Below, one piece after another: positions 55,634 to 62,522 of a DNA stretch of 62,522 nucleotides. The notes below the pieces were generated by a model. It searched no databases. It saw nothing but the letters and a program-made list of their open reading frames with translations, and was not told where the DNA came from. Each line of letters opens with the position of its first letter. The first letter of the stretch is position 1. The position numbers were made by a program, and so were the translations under genes. The DNA lies in the NCBI RefSeq assembly GCF_013155395.1, contig NZ_JABJWC010000020.1, positions 1 through 62,522 on the forward strand. Reading direction: 5' to 3'. The stretch is from Komagataeibacter melomenusus. Its GTDB lineage: Bacteria; Pseudomonadota; Alphaproteobacteria; Acetobacterales; Acetobacteraceae.

Positions 55634-56785
55634 TCAGCCCCGGCATAGCGGAGCGCCCGCAGGCATGGCGGCCGCCCGGCCCTGCCGTGCCGCCACGCGC
55701 TGGCGTTCCTTCACCCTTGCCACGGCCAGCAGCACGTAAAATCCCGCCACGTTCACCGCCACCTGCATCATCCAGCCCGTGCCGAAACTGGTCAGCACCA
55801 GCCGCCCGTACAGGTCGACCAGCGTGCCCGCGGTGAAGATTTCAAGCGAATGGCGGCCAAACAGCGCCATGAGCTGGCCCGGCCGCGTATTGGCCCACAC
55901 GCTCGCGCGCGGCGAGGACTGCACGAGGTAGAACAGCGCCAGCACATCCACCAGCCGCCACGGCGAGAGGATCATCTTGTCCGGCAGCGCCATGACCACG
56001 GGCCTCAGGTCGGCAAAGCCCCAGTCCGTCCACGGAAAGGACTGCACGGCGGAGAACAGCAGGTAGAGCGCGCACAGGCCCGCAAGCGGCCGCGAGCGCG
56101 GCAGGCTGCCATCATGCCGGCCCGCAACCCGGGCGGCGCACACGCCCAGCACGAACAGGAACTGCCAGGCCAGCGGGTCGAAATACCAGCCATCAGGATC
56201 GAGCCAGTTGGGAAAGTTCAGCCGCGGGTCGTAATTGACCCCCAGCCACACCGCCGCACTCAGCCCCAGCACCACCGGCGTGCCCACCCCGCGCAGCAGG
56301 GCGTAAAGCGGAGCAAAGCCCAGCAGCAGCACGATATAGAGCGGCAGGATGTTGAGGTTGCCCGGCAGCGCCACGAGCGAGAGCACCCGCCAGACCGAAT
56401 CAAGCCCGTGCGCCAGTTCCGGCTCCAGAAAATCAACCGGCACCGGCCAGAAATGCCGCCAGATGCGGATGGTGGCAATACACACCACCACCATCACGAT
56501 CTGGAACACGTAAAGCTGCCAGCACCGCCGCCCGATGCGGGCCAGCACGTCAGGCACCGGCTTTTTGGCAAAGGCCCGGCCATAGGCCAGCCATGAGGCA
56601 TAGCCCGCCAGCAGCACGAACACCTCGGCCGCATCGGCAAAGCCGATATTGCGCATGGTAAAGCGGTTGAGCCAGTTCTGGGGGATATGGTCGATGCACA
56701 TCATGAGCAGGGCCACCCCGCGCAGGGCGTCGATCCGGTGGTCGCGCCGGTGCGGGGCCGCCGCCCGCTCACTTGAAATGCCCAT
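55634..56785 (-). CDS. opgC: OpgC-family membrane acyltransferase
   Basis: A 383-residue membrane protein with about ten spans. RRDHRIDALRGVALLMMCID is followed by HIPQNWLNRFTMRNIGFADA and AEVFVLLAGYASWLAYGRAF, the fingerprint of OpgC, which adds succinyl groups to osmoregulated periplasmic glucans. The ATG at 56785 with AGGGA 6 bases upstream is preferred; codons up to 56965 give cysteine- and arginine-rich sequence without family likeness. It is separated from opgG-opgH by about 5 kb of other genes on the same strand. Confidence 0.93.
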   Translation of the reverse strand: MGISSERAAAPHRRDHRIDALRGVALLMMCIDHIPQNWLNRFTMRNIGFADAAEVFVLLAGYASWLAYGRAFAKKPVPDVLARIGRRCWQLYVFQIVMVVVCIATIRIWRHFWPVPVDFLEPELAHGLDSVWRVLSLVALPGNLNILPLYIVLLLGFAPLYALLRGVGTPVVLGLSAAVWLGVNYDPRLNFPNWLDPDGWYFDPLAWQFLFVLGVCAARVAGRHDGSLPRSRPLAGLCALYLLFSAVQSFPWTDWGFADLRPVVMALPDKMILSPWRLVDVLALFYLVQSSPRASVWANTRPGQLMALFGRHSLEIFTAGTLVDLYGRLVLTSFGTGWMMQVAVNVAGFYVLLAVARVKERQRVAARQGRAAAMPAGAPLCRG

Positions 56786-57007
56786 GATGTTCCCTGCCTG
56801 CCCCAACACGATGCGCCCGGCCCATGCCCGGTGCCGCCTGATGAGCGTAAAGCAGCAAATCAGATCGCAAACCATTCTCATCATGGCAGGGATGCCCCGC
56901 AACACTGTCATGGCGGCGCGATGGGCGGGTGCGCACCGTTTCATGACTCGACCACCCTGCCTCACCCCTTCTATACCCGCACGGGCAAGAGAGCAGGGAG
57001 CGCAACC

Positions 57008-58162
57008 ATGACCAGTCCCGACCGGGCAACCCTAGAAACCGTTCTGCGCCAGGTGCGTACGGACGATCATGCCGCAAGCGTTGCGGAACTGGGCAGCCTT
57101 GATGCCTTCATGGTGCGCGATGGCGTGCTCCATGTCGCCCTGGCCACCGACCGGGCGCGGGCCGAACGCCTGCAGCCCCTGCTGCCTGCACTCGAACGTG
57201 CCCTTGTCGCGGCAGTTCCCGGCAGCACGGGGGCCAGCGTCATCCTGACCGCGCACCGCCCGGCTTCCACTGCCGCCTCCACTGCGGCTCCCGCTGCGGC
57301 CGCCCCGGCGGCGGGCGGTGGCCACCGCCCGCTCAACCTGGGCGGCGGCAAGGTCGGCAAAGCAGCCACTGGCCCGCAGCCCGCAGGCGTTGGCGTGGTC
57401 ATTGCCGTGGCCTCGGGCAAGGGCGGCGTGGGCAAGTCCACTACGGCGGTCAACCTGGCCGTGGGGCTGGGGCTGGAAGGGCTGAAGGTGGGGCTGATGG
57501 ATGCCGACGTGCATGGCCCCTCCCTGCCGCGCATGATGGGCGTAAGCGGCCAGCCCGAAGTGCGCGATGGCCGCCTGATCCCGCCGCATAAATGGGGCAT
57601 TTCTGCCATGTCGATCGGCATGCTGGTGGAAGAGGACAAGGCCATGATCTGGCGCGGCCCGATGGTGATGGGCGCCATAGGCCAGTTGCTGGGCGATGTG
57701 GCATGGGGCGCGCTGGACGTGCTGGTGGTGGACATGCCACCCGGCACGGGCGATGCGCAACTGACCCTGGCCCAGAAAACCGCGCTGGCCGGGGCCATCA
57801 TCGTCTCCACGCCGCAGGATATCGCCCTGCTTGATGCGCGGCGCGGTGTGACCATGTTCGAGAAGATGAACGTGCCGGTGCTGGGCGTTGTGGAGAACAT
57901 GTCCTATTTCTGCTGCCCCAACTGCAACCACCGCACCGAACTGTTCGGCCATGGCGGCGCGCGGGCGGAAGCTGAAAAGATGGGCGTGCCCTTTCTGGGC
58001 GAGATCCCGCTGCTTGCCGATATCCGCGCCAGCGCCGATGAGGGTGCCCCCATCGTCATCGCAGCCCCCGACAGCCCGGCAGGCCAGGCCTATCGCGCGC
58101 TGGCCCATACGGTGGGCGCGACACTGCGCCGCGTGCTGGAGAAAAAGCAGTCCGGTTCGTGA
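57008..58162 (+). CDS. mrp: Mrp/ApbC iron-sulfur cluster carrier
   Basis: A 384-residue P-loop ATPase. Residues 1-75 form a MIP18-like domain (ETVLRQVRTDDHAASVAELG), followed by an Ala/Pro linker and the ATPase: AVASGKGGVGKSTTAVNLAV (deviant Walker A), MDADVHGPSLPRMMG, LVVDMPPGTGDAQLTL and NMSYFCCPNCNHRTELFGHG. The CxxC pair in CCPNC binds the cluster at the dimer interface. It delivers Fe-S clusters to apo-proteins such as fumarase or QueG. GGGAGC precedes the ATG at 57008. Confidence 0.96.
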   Translation: MTSPDRATLETVLRQVRTDDHAASVAELGSLDAFMVRDGVLHVALATDRARAERLQPLLPALERALVAAVPGSTGASVILTAHRPASTAASTAAPAAAAPAAGGGHRPLNLGGGKVGKAATGPQPAGVGVVIAVASGKGGVGKSTTAVNLAVGLGLEGLKVGLMDADVHGPSLPRMMGVSGQPEVRDGRLIPPHKWGISAMSIGMLVEEDKAMIWRGPMVMGAIGQLLGDVAWGALDVLVVDMPPGTGDAQLTLAQKTALAGAIIVSTPQDIALLDARRGVTMFEKMNVPVLGVVENMSYFCCPNCNHRTELFGHGGARAEAEKMGVPFLGEIPLLADIRASADEGAPIVIAAPDSPAGQAYRALAHTVGATLRRVLEKKQSGS

Positions 58163-58163
58163 A

Positions 58164-58215
58164 GCCTCAGGTGCCGCCTTTCTTTGAAGGCGGCCTTTCC
58201 TGAAGCTTTAAAGAC
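58164..58215. repeat. Degenerate copy of the dispersed double-hairpin repeat
   Basis: GCCGCCTTTCTTTGAAGGCGGC forms the hairpin, followed by CTTTCCTGAAGCTTTAAAGA as a weak trace of the second. The outer arms are lost. It begins at the mrp stop, between convergent genes. Confidence 0.7.
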
Positions 58216-58245
58216 TGTGATGGTTTTTGGGGGGCTGAAGGCCGG

Positions 58246-58701
58246 TCAGTCCGATGACGTGCCCTGCGGGGAGGAGACGGCCTCCTCGCCTTCATCCGAT
58301 CCGTCAACCGACATGATCGCATCAAGCGAATCGCACAGTTTCTTCTGGTTGGCGCTGGCAAGCGATCCGGGGGCGGCGCACAGCTTGGCAGCATCGGGCA
58401 CGCAGGATTCGGTGGCGTCCTCGTAGTCGGATTCCATCACGTCATGCGCCAGCGACAGGTTGGGGTTGTGCGCGCTCTCGCCCGCCTCCTCAATCACCTT
58501 TTCCATCTTGTGCAGGTCATCAAGCTTGTCGAGGCAGGCCTTGCTGGCCATGTCCGGCTTGAGGCGCAGCACGTCCATGGCGCGCTGCACCTTCTGCGTG
58601 GCCAGGCTCTGCCCATGTGCCAGCGTGCTCGACGCAACAGGTGCAAGCAGCAATGCAACCGGCAGCGCGGCAAGGCGTAAAGACAGCTTGATGTTCACCA
58701 T
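58246..58701 (-). CDS. Exported protein of unknown function
   Basis: A 151-residue protein with a signal peptide (LRLAALPVALLLAPVASSTL, then AHGQ). The mature part is acidic and helical, with four cysteines (ACLDKL, ESCVPDA, LCAAPG, LCDSLD) that could form two disulfides, and a Glu/Ser-rich tail. No family recognised. GGAAC lies about 6 bases before the ATG. Convergent with mrp. Confidence 0.75.
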   Translation of the reverse strand: MVNIKLSLRLAALPVALLLAPVASSTLAHGQSLATQKVQRAMDVLRLKPDMASKACLDKLDDLHKMEKVIEEAGESAHNPNLSLAHDVMESDYEDATESCVPDAAKLCAAPGSLASANQKKLCDSLDAIMSVDGSDEGEEAVSSPQGTSSD

Positions 58702-59422
58702 GACCGTTCCGTTTGTCCTGTCCCGACCACGAGGGGCAGCGCGGGCGCATCTGCCCCACCGGGGTGCGGCCCCGACTATGGCAGGAACCTATCCGCTGCG
58801 AAAGGTGCGGATGGCGGGCGATGCATGCAGTCCATGCATAAAAATATCATCTGAAAGTTATTGATATAATAAGGAGGAAATCGGAATCGTGTCAAAAATT
58901 TGAAAATTCCCTTACATTCTCGAGACTTTTTTAGTATAGATTATCCCCACTGAATATATTTTTCGTGTTTTGGCGGAGGTCAGAAACTATCCTGTCATTG
59001 TGAAATCGTTCGATACTGAAACGATTTTGTATATATGGCCAATTCATGGTCTTTCCGGCGTGGGGAAATCACAGCATCGTGCGCGTTTTTCGGTGTGCCT
59101 GATGTGTTTTTTCATCCAGTTGTTATGAAAGCCGCGCCCAGGGGTGCGTTTTCCTGCCGGATTGATGGCTTTATGGCTGGTCACGCGCGTGAACAGCAGG
59201 TCTGCCAGGCATGATGCGCTGGCGTTTTGGCGCTTGTGCCACCTGCCGGTTCCTCATGCTCTGGCCCGCACGGGCGGTTGCACGCCCGACTTGTGAAACT
59301 GAGTTCCGCACTGGTGTTTCCGGAAAGCCGGACTGTGCGGACGCAGCCTGCATCGACGCTCCGCAATGAGGCGGGGCCGCTCGTTTTCGTGTCGGCTGCC
59401 TGTGAAAGAGGAGACTCTCCCC
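58702..59422. other. Long intergenic region upstream of the polyol-type transporter
   Basis: 721 bases with no convincing gene or RNA. The stretch 58840-59060 is markedly A+T-rich, unlike the rest of the window. It contains the inverted repeat AAATCGTT-N9-AACGATTT (59003-59027), a candidate operator, and probably the promoter of the downstream MFS gene. Confidence 0.6.
59003..59027. promoter_or_regulatory. Candidate operator (8-base inverted repeat)
   Basis: AAATCGTT, a 9-base spacer, then AACGATTT, with perfect arms in an A+T-rich context. The form suits a dimeric repressor of the LacI, TetR or DeoR type. No regulator gene is adjacent, and the distance to the next start (about 400 bases) is long, so the link to the transporter is tentative. 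Confidence 0.4.
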
Positions 59423-60739
59423 TTGAAACAGACAGACAATCTGTCCGAATCAACGTCCCTGGCCGATCGGCTTGGCATTCCGGCGCCCCTGTTCTGGGGG
59501 TTCGTCGGTCTGCTGTTCTTCATGATCGGCGATGGTGTCGAGGCTGGCTACCTTGCACCCTATCTTGAGGGGCAGGGCATTTCATCGCGCGATACGGCGC
59601 TTTTGTTCACCATCTATGGCGTGACCGTCTCCCTGTCCTCCTGGGCTTCGGGGCCGCTGTCCGACCTGTGGGGCCCCAAGCGGGTCATGTGGATCGGCCT
59701 TGCCATCTGGGGCGTGTTCGAGATCCTGTTCCTGACCTTTGGCGTGGCCGTGAACAGCTATCCCGTCATGCTGGCCGCCTACACCATGCGCGGCTTTGGC
59801 TACCCGCTGTTCACCTATGGCTTCCTGGTCTGGATTGCAGCCGCCACCCCGCCGCGCCAGCTTGGCTCGGCTGCGGGCTGGTTCTGGTTCGCGTTCTCGG
59901 GCGGGCTGCCCACGCTGGGTTCGCTGTTTGCCAGCTTCTCCATTCCGCTGATCGGCGAGATGGCGACGTTCTGGTCCTCGCTGGGTCTGGTCATGTTCGG
60001 TGGCCTGCTGGCCCTGCTCATGACGCGTGAGCCCATCGGCTCGCGCCGCCTGGCCCCCGTGGGCACCAAGCCTGCCACGATCTTCTTCAGTTCGATCAGC
60101 ATCCTGTGGCGTGAGCCCAAGACGTTTGTCGCCATGATCGTGCGCACCATCAACACGTCGTCGGAATATGCGTTCCTGGTGATCATGCCGGCGTTCTTCA
60201 CCAAGGTCATCGGCTTCTCGCTGTCGCAGTGGCTGCAGCTTCTGTCGATCATCTTCCTGTCGAACATTCTGGTGAACCTCGTGTCCGGCATCACGGCGGA
60301 CCGTCTGGGCCACCGCACCGTTGTCGCCCTGTTCGGCTGCGTTGGTGCCGCGATCACGGTGCCGCTGTTCTACTACGTGCCGCAGATGTTCCCCGGCAAC
60401 TTCCCCATCGCCGCCGCCATGGGCGCGCTTTATGGCGCCACCATCGCAGCCTTCGTGCCGCTGTCCGGCCTGGTGCCGCAGATCTGCCCGAAGGAAAAGG
60501 CCGCCGCCCTGTCCGCCCTGGGTCTGGGCGCGGGTGCGAGCACCTGGGTTGGCCCGGCCATCGTGACGTGGTTCGAAAGCTGGCATGGCATCGAGGGGAT
60601 CATCTGGATCTTCTGTGGCCTGTATGTGGCCTCGGCCGCGCTGACGCTGGTGCTGACGGTCTCGCCCGAAGCGCGTCGCTACATTGATGAAGCCGCCGCC
60701 CGCGGTGACGTGGCGGAGGAAGTGACCCTGGGTCACTGA
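59423..60739 (+). CDS. Polyol-type MFS transporter (RbtT/DalT-like)
   Basis: A 438-residue protein with about twelve spans. The start SLADRLGIPAPLFWGFVGLL, followed by FFMIGDGVEAGYLAPYL, is typical of the ribitol/arabinitol permease group. WASGPLSDLWGPKRVMWIGL is the MFS loop 2-3 motif; FAFSGGLPTLGSLFASFSIP and SGITADRLGHRTVVALFGCV follow. A TTG start at 59423 with AGGAG about 10 bases upstream is preferred over the ATG at 59366, which adds basic residues not seen in the family. A strong terminator follows. A polyol dehydrogenase of the matching kind lies 7 kb away. Confidence 0.87.
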   Translation: MKQTDNLSESTSLADRLGIPAPLFWGFVGLLFFMIGDGVEAGYLAPYLEGQGISSRDTALLFTIYGVTVSLSSWASGPLSDLWGPKRVMWIGLAIWGVFEILFLTFGVAVNSYPVMLAAYTMRGFGYPLFTYGFLVWIAAATPPRQLGSAAGWFWFAFSGGLPTLGSLFASFSIPLIGEMATFWSSLGLVMFGGLLALLMTREPIGSRRLAPVGTKPATIFFSSISILWREPKTFVAMIVRTINTSSEYAFLVIMPAFFTKVIGFSLSQWLQLLSIIFLSNILVNLVSGITADRLGHRTVVALFGCVGAAITVPLFYYVPQMFPGNFPIAAAMGALYGATIAAFVPLSGLVPQICPKEKAAALSALGLGAGASTWVGPAIVTWFESWHGIEGIIWIFCGLYVASAALTLVLTVSPEARRYIDEAAARGDVAEEVTLGH

Positions 60740-60780
60740 TCCTTCCACTTTTTCTGCCCCGCAGGCGCCTGTGGGTCAAG

Positions 60781-60816
60781 CGGGCCTGCTCCCATCAAGG
60801 GGCAGGCCCGTTTTTT
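60781..60816 (+). terminator. Rho-independent terminator of the MFS gene
   Basis: CGGGCCTGC (60781-60789) pairs with GCAGGCCCG (60802-60810), followed by six T. About 40 bases beyond the stop codon. Confidence 0.9.
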
Positions 60817-60830
60817 ATGGCATGTCGCAA

Positions 60831-60884
60831 AAATCAAAAGTTTTTGGGTGCCGCCTTTTTTCAAAAAGGCGGTGTTTTTGATTG
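60831..60884. repeat. Short form of the dispersed double-hairpin repeat with distinct outer arms
   Basis: AATCAAAAGTTTTTGGGTGC leads into the GCCGCC/GGCGG hairpin and closes with GTTTTTGATT. The outer pairing is AATCAAAA/TTTTGATT; the AAGCTT hairpin is missing. It lies in the convergent region between the MFS gene and the small coiled-coil gene. Confidence 0.85.
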
Positions 60885-60911
60885 TGGGTCTGACGCCCGG
60901 CGTGACGATAT

Positions 60912-60946
60912 AAAAAAGGCCGGAACCCTATGGGCGCCGGCCTTTT
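60912..60946 (-). terminator. Terminator of the small coiled-coil gene
   Basis: On the minus strand AAGGCCGG pairs with CCGGCCTT, followed by TTTT. The stem is nearly symmetric (AAAAAAGGCCGG/CCGGCCTTTT), so it can also act on the plus strand. Confidence 0.8.
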
Positions 60947-60954
60947 CCTATGGG

Positions 60955-61236
60955 TCAGAGGCTGCGTTCAGGCCGCCTGCGCGGGGTGCGGGGGCGGTCG
61001 GTGCCGCCAGGTGCGCCCTGCGTGCTGCGCCGGTCGGCCGCCTTGAGGGCGGGGGCGGCGGTCACTTCGCTTTCAAGCTGGCGGATGCGCTTCTGCACGC
61101 TTTCGCGCAGGGCGGGTGCGGTATGCGATTTCATGGAGGCCAGCGTCTCGCGCAGGTCGCGCAACTGCTTCTGCTTTTCGGCAAGGGTGCGACGGATCGG
61201 CTGGTTATCGGACATCTGTCCGTGGAATGCGCGCAT
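60955..61236 (-). CDS. Small basic coiled-coil protein
   Basis: A 93-residue protein. RRTLAEKQKQLRDLRETLAS and LRESVQKRIRQLESEVTAAP form heptad-like helices; the C-terminus is Arg/Pro-rich (RTPRRRPERSL). AGGA is 8 bases before the ATG at 61236; ATG 61215 would remove seven residues. No family recognised. Followed by a terminator, which supports it being expressed. Confidence 0.65.
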   Translation of the reverse strand: MRAFHGQMSDNQPIRRTLAEKQKQLRDLRETLASMKSHTAPALRESVQKRIRQLESEVTAAPALKAADRRSTQGAPGGTDRPRTPRRRPERSL

Positions 61237-61369
61237 GATAAGGATCCTGTGGACCTGTGGTCCAGGAAATGAGTTGTTAACCGTGTGATGGAAAGAGGCG
61301 CAGCACGCACCCACGCCCACCCGGCCCGAGCGGGCAGGGTGGCAGCGCGATGCGTGATGAACCGGGGGC

Positions 61370-62440
61370 TTACCCCTCGTTCAGCGCAAGCACGTCGGCC
61401 AGCCCCTGTACCAGGGCCTGGCATTCGGCATCCGTACCAATGGTGATGCGTAGCCATTGTGCAATGCGCGGGGTCCGGAAATGACGCACGATGATCGCCC
61501 GCGCCCGCAGGGCTGCGGCAAGCTGTGCGCCGTCACGGTCCGGATGCCGGGCAAATACGAAATTCGCCCGTGATGGCAGGACCTCGAACCCCATCTTCCC
61601 CAGGCTGTCTGTCAGCCTGTCGCGTGAGCTTATGATCCTGGCGCTTGTATTTGCAAGCCATTCCCGATCTTCAATCGCGGCAATAGCCCCCACCTGCGCC
61701 AGGCGGTCGAGCGGATAGGAGTTGAAACTGTCCTTGATGCGGGTCAGGGCCGCGATCAGGTCAGGCTGGCCAATGGCATAGCCCACCCGCAGCCCCGCCA
61801 GCGCGCTCGATTTCGACAGCGTGCGCACCACGAGCAGGTTAGGGTGTTCGGCCACCAGCGGTATGGCCGTCTCGGCCCCGAAATCGACATAGGCTTCATC
61901 CACCACCACCACCGCATCGGGGTGGTCGCGCAGCAGGGCGCGGATGGCGTCCAGCCCAAGGGCGATGCCGGTGGGCGCGTTAGGGTTGGGCAGGATGATG
62001 CCGCCACACGGCCTGCGATAGGCTGCGATGTCGATGCCCATGGCCCCGTCGAGCGGTATGGTCTCGTGGCGGATGCCATACAGCCCGCAATAGACGGGGT
62101 AGAAGCTGTAGGTGATGTCGGGGAAGAGCAGGGGGGCTTCATGGTTGAGCAGCCCCTGGAAGGCATGGGCAAGCACCTCGTCCGAGCCATTGCCCACGAA
62201 CACATGGTCCACCGGCACGTCATGCGCGGTGGCAATGGCCGTGCACAGGGCCTGGGCCGTGGGGTCGGGGTAGAGGCGCAGCGTGTCGTTGGTGGCCGCC
62301 CTGATGGCTTCGAGCACCTTGGGCGAGGGGCCGTACGGGCACTCGTTGGTATTCAGCTTGATCAGGTTGGCCATCCTGGGCTGCTCGCCCGGCACATACG
62401 GGGTCAGGCTGTGTACGATCGGGCTCCAGAAACGGCTCAT
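61370..62440 (-). CDS. hisC: Histidinol-phosphate aminotransferase
   Basis: A 356-residue class I/II PLP-dependent aminotransferase. [20 protein letters not shown] is the family opening; [10 protein letters not shown] binds phosphate; [11 protein letters not shown] and [11 protein letters not shown] hold the conserved Asn and Asp; [20 protein letters not shown] carries the PLP-binding Lys. It converts imidazole-acetol phosphate to histidinol phosphate with glutamate, and may also act on aromatic amino acids as in other Alphaproteobacteria. ATG at 62440 chosen; the ORF extends to 62482. The gene upstream lies outside the window. Confidence 0.93.
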   Translation of the reverse strand: MSRFWSPIVHSLTPYVPGEQPRMANLIKLNTNECPYGPSPKVLEAIRAATNDTLRLYPDPTAQALCTAIATAHDVPVDHVFVGNGSDEVLAHAFQGLLNHEAPLLFPDITYSFYPVYCGLYGIRHETIPLDGAMGIDIAAYRRPCGGIILPNPNAPTGIALGLDAIRALLRDHPDAVVVVDEAYVDFGAETAIPLVAEHPNLLVVRTLSKSSALAGLRVGYAIGQPDLIAALTRIKDSFNSYPLDRLAQVGAIAAIEDREWLANTSARIISSRDRLTDSLGKMGFEVLPSRANFVFARHPDRDGAQLAAALRARAIIVRHFRTPRIAQWLRITIGTDAECQALVQGLADVLALNEG

Positions 62441-62522
62441 CAGGGCGAATTCCACAAGGTCATGAACATGATGGCACGCCACGGCAACGGCTGCCGTGGC
62501 GGCGCGGCAAGGGGGGCGGAAG

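Noticed and set aside
58860-59110. Possible replication origin in the A+T-rich intergenic stretch
   Set aside because: One sequence close to a DnaA box (TTATCCCCA) is present, but there is no cluster of boxes and no typical neighbouring genes (dnaA, hemE, parAB).

Overview
The window looks like chromosomal DNA of an acetic acid bacterium (Alphaproteobacteria, Acetobacteraceae), most likely the Komagataeibacter/Gluconacetobacter group. The family-level case rests on a two-piece, circularly permuted alphaproteobacterial tmRNA whose tag ORF reads ANDNSEVLAVAA, high G+C with NCG/NCC-rich codons, and an IS5-type transposase start at the left edge. The genus is an inference.

Layout. 1-2.2 kb: edge of an IS5-family element, an OmpH/Skp-like periplasmic protein, a small HTH protein with a C-terminal membrane segment and a lipoprotein. 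2.2-10 kb: xseA diverging from purD, a DHA2-type MFS pump, then the minus-strand unit cvpA-purF-SDR-ybaK with start/stop overlaps. 10.1-14.7 kb: a diverged HisE-like protein, metH, and a small protein with an orphan CobW-like CxCC motif. 14.7-27.2 kb: a long plus-strand glycoconjugate/secretion cluster: GtrII-like membrane glycosyltransferase, type I secretion ABC transporter, HlyD adaptor, Sel1-repeat protein, a GT2-GT4 double glycosyltransferase, a protein with a possible ChW-like domain, and a GT4 enzyme. 27.3-31.7 kb: ppa, a CAT-anticodon tRNA, ettA, a GNAT protein and an exported isoaspartyl peptidase. 31.7-34.0 kb: an A+T-rich minus-strand glycosylation unit (GtrB-like, PIG-V-like, small membrane protein). 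34.3-37.1 kb: mlaA-mlaC and thyX. 37.3-38.4 kb: ssrA followed by sspB. 38.5-41.5 kb: class I fumarase, a VOC protein, a PEBP-like protein and a small conserved protein. 41.8-46.2 kb: queA-tgt-queG-RHH and a DjlA-like J protein. 46.5-56.8 kb: opgG-opgH, a ModE-like regulator, a GNAT protein, a polyol dehydrogenase, degP with a FUSC protein, and opgC. 57-62.5 kb: mrp, a periplasmic protein, a polyol-type MFS transporter, a small coiled-coil protein and hisC.

Themes. Envelope and periplasmic sugar chemistry recurs: the 14.7-27.2 kb cluster, the GtrB/PIG-V unit and the OPG genes opgG, opgH and opgC. The GtrB-like enzyme could supply lipid-linked sugar to the GtrII-like enzyme 17 kb away. tmRNA next to SspB puts two parts of one ribosome-rescue and proteolysis pathway side by side. 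queA, tgt and queG act in successive late steps of queuosine biosynthesis.

The most striking non-coding signal is a family of about 12 copies of a composite palindrome of about 80 bp. It has two nested hairpins (a GCCGCC...GGCGGC stem and an AAGCTT-type stem) inside outer arms of the AAAAGTTTTTGG type. Most copies lie between convergent genes, as expected for mobile bidirectional terminators. A second, unrelated nested palindrome sits next to opgH.
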